A model generated the notes under the pieces. It made no database searches and was not told the DNA's origin. It worked only from the letters and a program-made list of their open reading frames with translations. The position numbers and the translations under genes are program-made. A stretch of 8,720 nucleotides of DNA from a bacterium (GTDB taxonomy: Bacteria; Electryoneota; RPQS01): NCBI GenBank assembly GCA_028711875.1, contig JAQTRJ010000068.1, forward strand, positions 1 to 8,720, read 5' to 3'. The first letter of the stretch is position 1, and every line of letters begins with the position of its first letter. Shown here one piece after another: positions 5,066-8,720 of this stretch.

Positions 5066-6826
5066 ATGAAAGTTTCATGGACTTACCTCGCCGTGCTTGC
5101 CCTCGCCGCTTCGCTGTGGGCGGCGAACACCGAGAATAATTTACGACGCCATGTGCATTATCTGGCCGATGACGCTCGCGAAGGCCGGGGGATCGGAACG
5201 AAAGGTCTCGAAGAAGCCGCCGACTATATCGCCGCCGAATTCCGGGCCATTGGACTGGCCGGCGCGTTTGACGGCAGCTTTTTCCAACCCTTCGATATGG
5301 GATGGGGCGTGACACTGGGAGCGGAAAACCATCTTGCTTCATCGAGCCTCGCCTTCGACACCAGCAGCGGGATCATGCCGCTGGGATTTTCCAGCCGCGG
5401 CGTCGTGCGTGGAGCCGTCGTGTTCGCCGGCTACGCGATCACAGCGCCCGAATATGAATATGATGATTTCGCGGGCCTGGAAACGGACGGTCGGATCGTG
5501 CTCTGCATGACGGGCGAACCGGGCGAGTTCGATACGGCGTCCGTGTTCGAAGGCGTGAGCTACACGACCCACGCCACGCTGCGCGCCAAAGCCTCCAACG
5601 CCCGGCTTCACGGCGCAACGGCGCTGCTGGTGGTCGAAGGACCGATCTACGCGGGCACGACGGCGGAAGTTTTAAAGCCGCCGCGTTCGGATGAACCGTA
5701 CATGGACTGCGGTATTCCGGCGCTGCGCGTGACCCGCGCCGCGCTGAGCGAATTCTATCCCGAGTTTGACCTCGAGGCAGTGCAGAAGTTTATTGACGGC
5801 AACACCGCGCCGCGCAGTTTCGAATTGAAAGGCGATACGCTCGATCTAACCGTGGATCTCGCGCGCGAGAGCGTGCCGGTGCGCAACGTGGCGGGGATTA
5901 TTCCCGGCGACAGCGCCGTCATCGTGATCGGCGCGCACTACGATCATTTGGGTTACGGTCAGAGCGGAAGTCTCGACGAAAAGTCCGGCTCCGTGCACAA
6001 CGGCGCTGACGACAATGCCAGTGGCGTCGCCTCGATCATCGAAACTGCCCGCAAGCTGACCGAACAGCCCACATCGCCGACGGTGCTGGTCGTGGCTTTC
6101 ACCGCCGAGGAAACCGGTCTCGGCGGATCGCGATATATTGTGGATCACTTTCCGCTCGATCTCGATCGCGTGCGGCTGATGATCAATCTCGACATGGTCG
6201 GCCGCGTCCGCGAGAACAAACTCACCGTCAGCGGCTGCAAGACGGCTGAGGAATTTCCCGCGCTGGTCGAGAGTGCGGCGCAGGCCAGCGGACTCGACGT
6301 GACCTGCAAGGGCGACGGCTACGGGCCGTCCGATCACATGAATTTCTATCTCGTGGACAAGCCGGTGCTGTTCCTGTTTTCGGGCGCGCATGAAGACTAT
6401 CACCGCAGCACGGACGACGCGGACAAGCTGAATTATCCCGACATGGCGCGCGTCGTCACACTCACCACCGATTTGGTGCGAACGATCGGCGCGGTCACGC
6501 CGCCGCTCACCTTCGTTAAAACCACTGAACCTCCGCAGGGCGGCGGCCGTTTTCGCAGCGCGTTCGGTTCGATTCCCGATTTTTCACAGCCTGATTCGCT
6601 CCTCGGCATGCTGTTGTCCGGCGTACGCGAGGGCGGTCCGGCGGCAAAAGCGGGGCTTATGCGCGGTGATCTGCTCCGGCGTTTGGGAAAAGTCACCGTC
6701 AACAATATCTACGATTTGACCTACGCGCTGCAAATCTACGCGCCGGGCGACACGGTAACGGTGGAGTACGTTCGCACAGGCGAGCCGCATTCCACGTCGG
6801 CCGTTCTGGAGCACTCCATCCGCTGA
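5066..6826 (+). CDS. Secreted M28-family zinc metallopeptidase with PA and C-terminal PDZ domains
   Basis: The start is taken as ATG 5066. It begins a clear signal peptide (MKVSWTYLAVLALAASLWA, cut near residue 19-20) and has a weak GGA site 6 bases upstream; the longer frame from GTG 5036 would bury the signal. The mature protein has a PA (protease-associated) insert at about 107-230, the M28 catalytic domain at about 270-480 and a PDZ domain at about 510-585. Numbered from ATG 5066, the M28 co-catalytic zinc residues are H291 in HYDH, D316 in ADDNASG, E348 (general base) and E349 in TAEETG, D376 in NLDMVGR and H446 in DYHRSTDD. All are present, so it should be an active exopeptidase, probably an aminopeptidase, in the periplasm or outside the cell. 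The PDZ domain may bind substrate termini or partner proteins. A secreted propeller protein gene follows in the same direction. Confidence 0.93.
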   Translation: MKVSWTYLAVLALAASLWAANTENNLRRHVHYLADDAREGRGIGTKGLEEAADYIAAEFRAIGLAGAFDGSFFQPFDMGWGVTLGAENHLASSSLAFDTSSGIMPLGFSSRGVVRGAVVFAGYAITAPEYEYDDFAGLETDGRIVLCMTGEPGEFDTASVFEGVSYTTHATLRAKASNARLHGATALLVVEGPIYAGTTAEVLKPPRSDEPYMDCGIPALRVTRAALSEFYPEFDLEAVQKFIDGNTAPRSFELKGDTLDLTVDLARESVPVRNVAGIIPGDSAVIVIGAHYDHLGYGQSGSLDEKSGSVHNGADDNASGVASIIETARKLTEQPTSPTVLVVAFTAEETGLGGSRYIVDHFPLDLDRVRLMINLDMVGRVRENKLTVSGCKTAEEFPALVESAAQASGLDVTCKGDGYGPSDHMNFYLVDKPVLFLFSGAHEDYHRSTDDADKLNYPDMARVVTLTTDLVRTIGAVTPPLTFVKTTEPPQGGGRFRSAFGSIPDFSQPDSLLGMLLSGVREGGPAAKAGLMRGDLLRRLGKVTVNNIYDLTYALQIYAPGDTVTVEYVRTGEPHSTSAVLEHSIR

Positions 6827-6842
6827 CATCATTGCAGACGGC

Positions 6843-6905
6843 ATTCTGGATACCGCGCCGTTCTCATGTCTCGTTTCTGATGTGTCCTGCGCGGGCGTCC
6901 AGAAC
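6843..6905 (-). repeat. Possible divergent third copy of the hairpin repeat, inverted
   Basis: ATTCTGGATACC (6843-6854) and GCGGGCGTCCAGAA (6891-6904) resemble the two ends of the reverse complement of copy 2, with a similar overall length (about 63 bp). TTCTGGA and TCCAGAA form a perfect 7-bp inverted pair. Relative to copy 2, both arms change so that pairing is kept (CCGG becomes CTGG on one side and CCAG on the other). The middle is poorly conserved, so relatedness is tentative. Confidence 0.4.
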
Positions 6906-6943
6906 TTCCCTCGAAGGCGACCCTAACTTTACACAGGATCACC

Positions 6944-7978
6944 ATGAAACTTATTCCACTTATTCTTTTGTTCGCAACGGCAGCCTTCGCCGCAGAACCC
7001 CTCAGGTTCGAAGGGGAAACTCATCTGCGCAACGTTCGCCAGTTGACCTTCGGCGGCGAGAACGCCGAAGCCTACTTCTCGATGGACGGCACTCGGCTCG
7101 TTTTCCAATCCACCCGCGATTCGTTTCAATGCGACCAGATTTTTACCATGCAAGCGGACGGCAGCGGAATCGCGCTGATCAGCACGGGAAAAGGCCAAAC
7201 CACGTGCTCGTATTTCATCCCCGGAACCGATGAAATCATCTATTGTTCGACCCACGATCACGCGCCCGAGTGTCCGCCCAAGCCGGATCGAGCCCAAGGA
7301 TACGTGTGGGGACTCTCCGAGTTCGACGTGTATCGCTGCAACCACGACGGCTCGAACCTGCGCCGTCTGACCGACACTCCCGGCTACGACGCGGAAGCGG
7401 CGGTCAGTCCCGACGGCAAGGAAATCGTGTTCACCTCGGGGCGCGACGGCGATCTCGAACTCTACAAGATGAACGTGGACGGCTCGAACGTGCGGCGCTT
7501 GACCTACACCGTCGGCTATGACGGCGGGCCGTTCTTCTCGCCCGACGGGAAGTCCATCGTCTATCGGTCGTTTCATCCGCGCAACTCCGCTGAGCTCGCC
7601 AAGTGGAATAGTCTCTGGAGTCAGCAAATGGTCTCGCCGGTGCGGTTGGAGTTGTGTGTGATGGATGCGGATGGCGGCCATCAGCGGCAGGTAACCGAGT
7701 TGAACGGCGCGAATTTCTGCCCGTATATGCACCCGTCCGGCGAATGGATTATTTTCACCTCGGATTTCGCCGACTCCGCCGGTCACGGCATGCCCAACTT
7801 TGATTTATATCGCGTCCGCACCGACGGCTCCGATCTCGAACAGATCACCTTCTCGCCGGTGTTCGAGGGCTTTCCGATGTGGTCCTATGACGGCAAGTAT
7901 CTCGTGTTTGCCTCCAATCGCGGCGAACGCAAGGAGCGCGGCGAAACGAACATCTTCATCGCCGAGTGGGTGGAGTGA
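6944..7978 (+). CDS. Secreted six-bladed PD40 (TolB-like) beta-propeller protein
   Basis: ATG 6944 is preceded by AGGA with 5-base spacing and begins a signal peptide ending AFA (14-16) before Ala17. The mature protein is a run of about six PD40/WD40-like blades, roughly at residues 33-80, 86-143, 144-187, 188-251, 252-302 and 303-344. Each has an 'SPDGKxIVF'-type strand and a 'DGSNxRRLT'-type turn, as in the TolB propeller. Blades 2 and 4 contain longer insertions (about 103-124, with CPPKPDRAQGYVW, and about 208-235). From memory, the whole chain, including these insertions and the ending ETNIFIAEWVE, matches a conserved secreted family in Bacteroidota-like bacteria. It is not TolB itself, because the TolB N-terminal domain is missing. 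It probably acts as a periplasmic or extracellular binding scaffold. Following the M28 peptidase, it may share its operon and substrate. Confidence 0.88.
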   Translation: MKLIPLILLFATAAFAAEPLRFEGETHLRNVRQLTFGGENAEAYFSMDGTRLVFQSTRDSFQCDQIFTMQADGSGIALISTGKGQTTCSYFIPGTDEIIYCSTHDHAPECPPKPDRAQGYVWGLSEFDVYRCNHDGSNLRRLTDTPGYDAEAAVSPDGKEIVFTSGRDGDLELYKMNVDGSNVRRLTYTVGYDGGPFFSPDGKSIVYRSFHPRNSAELAKWNSLWSQQMVSPVRLELCVMDADGGHQRQVTELNGANFCPYMHPSGEWIIFTSDFADSAGHGMPNFDLYRVRTDGSDLEQITFSPVFEGFPMWSYDGKYLVFASNRGERKERGETNIFIAEWVE

Positions 7979-8002
7979 CTGAAGAAGGTTGTCGAAGAAT
8001 CG

Positions 8003-8034
8003 CGAACGAGGCGGCCACATGGCCGCCTCGTTCG
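8003..8034 (+). terminator. Perfect 14-bp hairpin between convergent genes
   Basis: Bases 8003-8016 pair with 8021-8034 without mismatch around an ACAT loop. The stem is GC-rich. Only TTT follows on the plus strand and no T-run follows on the minus strand. Lying 25 bases past the propeller stop and 30 bases past the stop of the convergent gene, it probably terminates or blocks read-through from both sides. Confidence 0.75.
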
Positions 8035-8063
8035 TTTGGGAGGAGAAGATGAGAGACAGACTG

Positions 8064-8720
8064 CTATCGGAGTAAGACGATTTTACGGATGTCCGTGCGT
8101 CCGGCGGCTTCGAGCCGCGCGAAATATACACCGGTGGAGAGCGCCGTCCCGCCGCCGTCGCGCGCGTCCCACAGCACGTGATGCACGCCCGCCGGCAGTT
8201 CGCGTTCGATAGCTTTCCCCACTTCCTGACCCAGCACGTTGAAAACGCGCAGCGTGACCGGCCCGCTCGCGCTGAGATTCAGCGTGAACATGGTGGCCGA
8301 ATTGAACGGGTTCGGATACGGCTCGCCCAAACTGAGCCGCTCGGGAATCGCCTGCACCTCGATGTCGCTAATTTCGTTGATCGCGAGGATGCCGTTGACG
8401 TGATTGCGGAGTTCGTAGCGCAGCCGCAGGTCGGGCCGCTCGCCGGAAGGCGTGACCACGTCGAGAACTGCCAGCACGCCGCTGCCACTGACCGACGGGT
8501 TGTCGCGATTCAGCCGTCCTAAGCACAGGTCTGCCGCCGCGCCGTCCACGCGATGGAGAAACAGCGTGTTGCCCGCGCCGAGGAAGTCGCCCGAACGCAC
8601 CGCCAGAATCGCGCTGCCCGGCGTCTCGATCTGCGCGAACAGATGCGCGGTGGTGAGCTGCGTCACGTCGCGCGCCTGCAATTCAATCGGCCATCCGGTC
8701 TCGGTGCGGCGCGCCGCGGC
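8064..8720 (-). CDS. C-terminal part of a secreted protein with cohesin-like region and T9SS-type sorting tail (partial)
   Basis: The frame is open from the TAG at 8064 to the window edge, so the N-terminus and most of the protein are missing; an internal TTG at 8681 is not a credible start. The visible 218 or so residues have two parts. The first resembles a cohesin-like beta domain ('AILAVRSGDFLG', then 'VSGSGVLAVLDVV' and 'LRYELRNHVNGILAINEI'). The last 90 or so begin LGEPYPNPFNSATMFTL and continue with 'LRVFNVLGQEVG', 'GVHHVLWDARDGGG', 'STGVYFARLEAAG' and 'KIVLLR'. This is the classic C-terminal Ig-like (FlgD-like or Por secretion tail) domain that directs proteins to the type IX secretion system or cell surface in FCB bacteria. 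The cargo function of the full protein cannot be seen. The convergent hairpin at 8003-8034 is its likely terminator. Confidence 0.88.
   Translation of the reverse strand, partial: AAARRTETGWPIELQARDVTQLTTAHLFAQIETPGSAILAVRSGDFLGAGNTLFLHRVDGAAADLCLGRLNRDNPSVSGSGVLAVLDVVTPSGERPDLRLRYELRNHVNGILAINEISDIEVQAIPERLSLGEPYPNPFNSATMFTLNLSASGPVTLRVFNVLGQEVGKAIERELPAGVHHVLWDARDGGGTALSTGVYFARLEAAGRTDIRKIVLLR

Noticed and set aside
5846..6403. Long minus-strand frame opposite the M28 peptidase
   Set aside because: The plus strand contains the complete set of M28 zinc ligands, and the antisense product has no recognisable feature.
6929..7786. 285-codon minus-strand frame opposite the propeller gene
   Set aside because: The plus-strand PD40 repeats and signal peptide account for this DNA, and the antisense frame has low-complexity, shadow-like composition.

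Overview
The window looks like chromosomal DNA of a high-GC, Gram-negative-type bacterium, probably an uncultured lineage of the FCB (Fibrobacteres-Chlorobi-Bacteroidetes) group. The reasons are a GT9 glycosyltransferase of the LPS-heptosyltransferase family, several secreted proteins, and a secreted protein ending in a 'YPNPFN' tail of the type used for Por/type IX-like sorting. The phylum assignment is inference from these motifs. Most of the window has GC of about 60% or more in the lines counted by hand. One island (about 2431-3645) is much lower, 32-47% in the lines counted.

Layout. (1) 9-2410, plus strand: a membrane-anchored calcineurin-like metallophosphoesterase overlaps a GT9 glycosyltransferase by four bases (ATGA), so the two are probably a translationally coupled cell-envelope pair. 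(2) 2374-3704: a low-GC segment with one orphan gene for an exported or lipoprotein-like protein. It is bracketed by two direct copies of a roughly 60-bp hairpin-forming repeat. The left copy also supplies the last 11 codons and the stop codon of the glycosyltransferase. (3) 3723-4914, minus strand: a two-gene RNA-related operon. It encodes a protein resembling the RNA-binding/HD part of CCA-adding enzymes without the catalytic residues, then an Hsp15-like S4 RNA-binding protein. It has its own sigma70-like promoter and a hairpin terminator. (4) 5066-7978, plus strand: a secreted M28 metallopeptidase with PA and PDZ domains, then a secreted six-bladed PD40 (TolB-like) propeller protein. A possible divergent relative of the repeat lies between them. 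(5) 8003-8034: a perfect 14-bp hairpin between convergent genes. (6) 8064-8720, minus strand: the C-terminal part of a large secreted protein with a cohesin-like region and a sorting tail, running off the window.

Most genes here belong to recognisable families. The least explained part is the repeat-bracketed low-GC cassette between two convergent operons. It looks like an acquired or excisable unit, but nothing in the sequence identifies a recombinase or a mechanism. No CRISPR, tRNA, rRNA, integrase or transposase was found.
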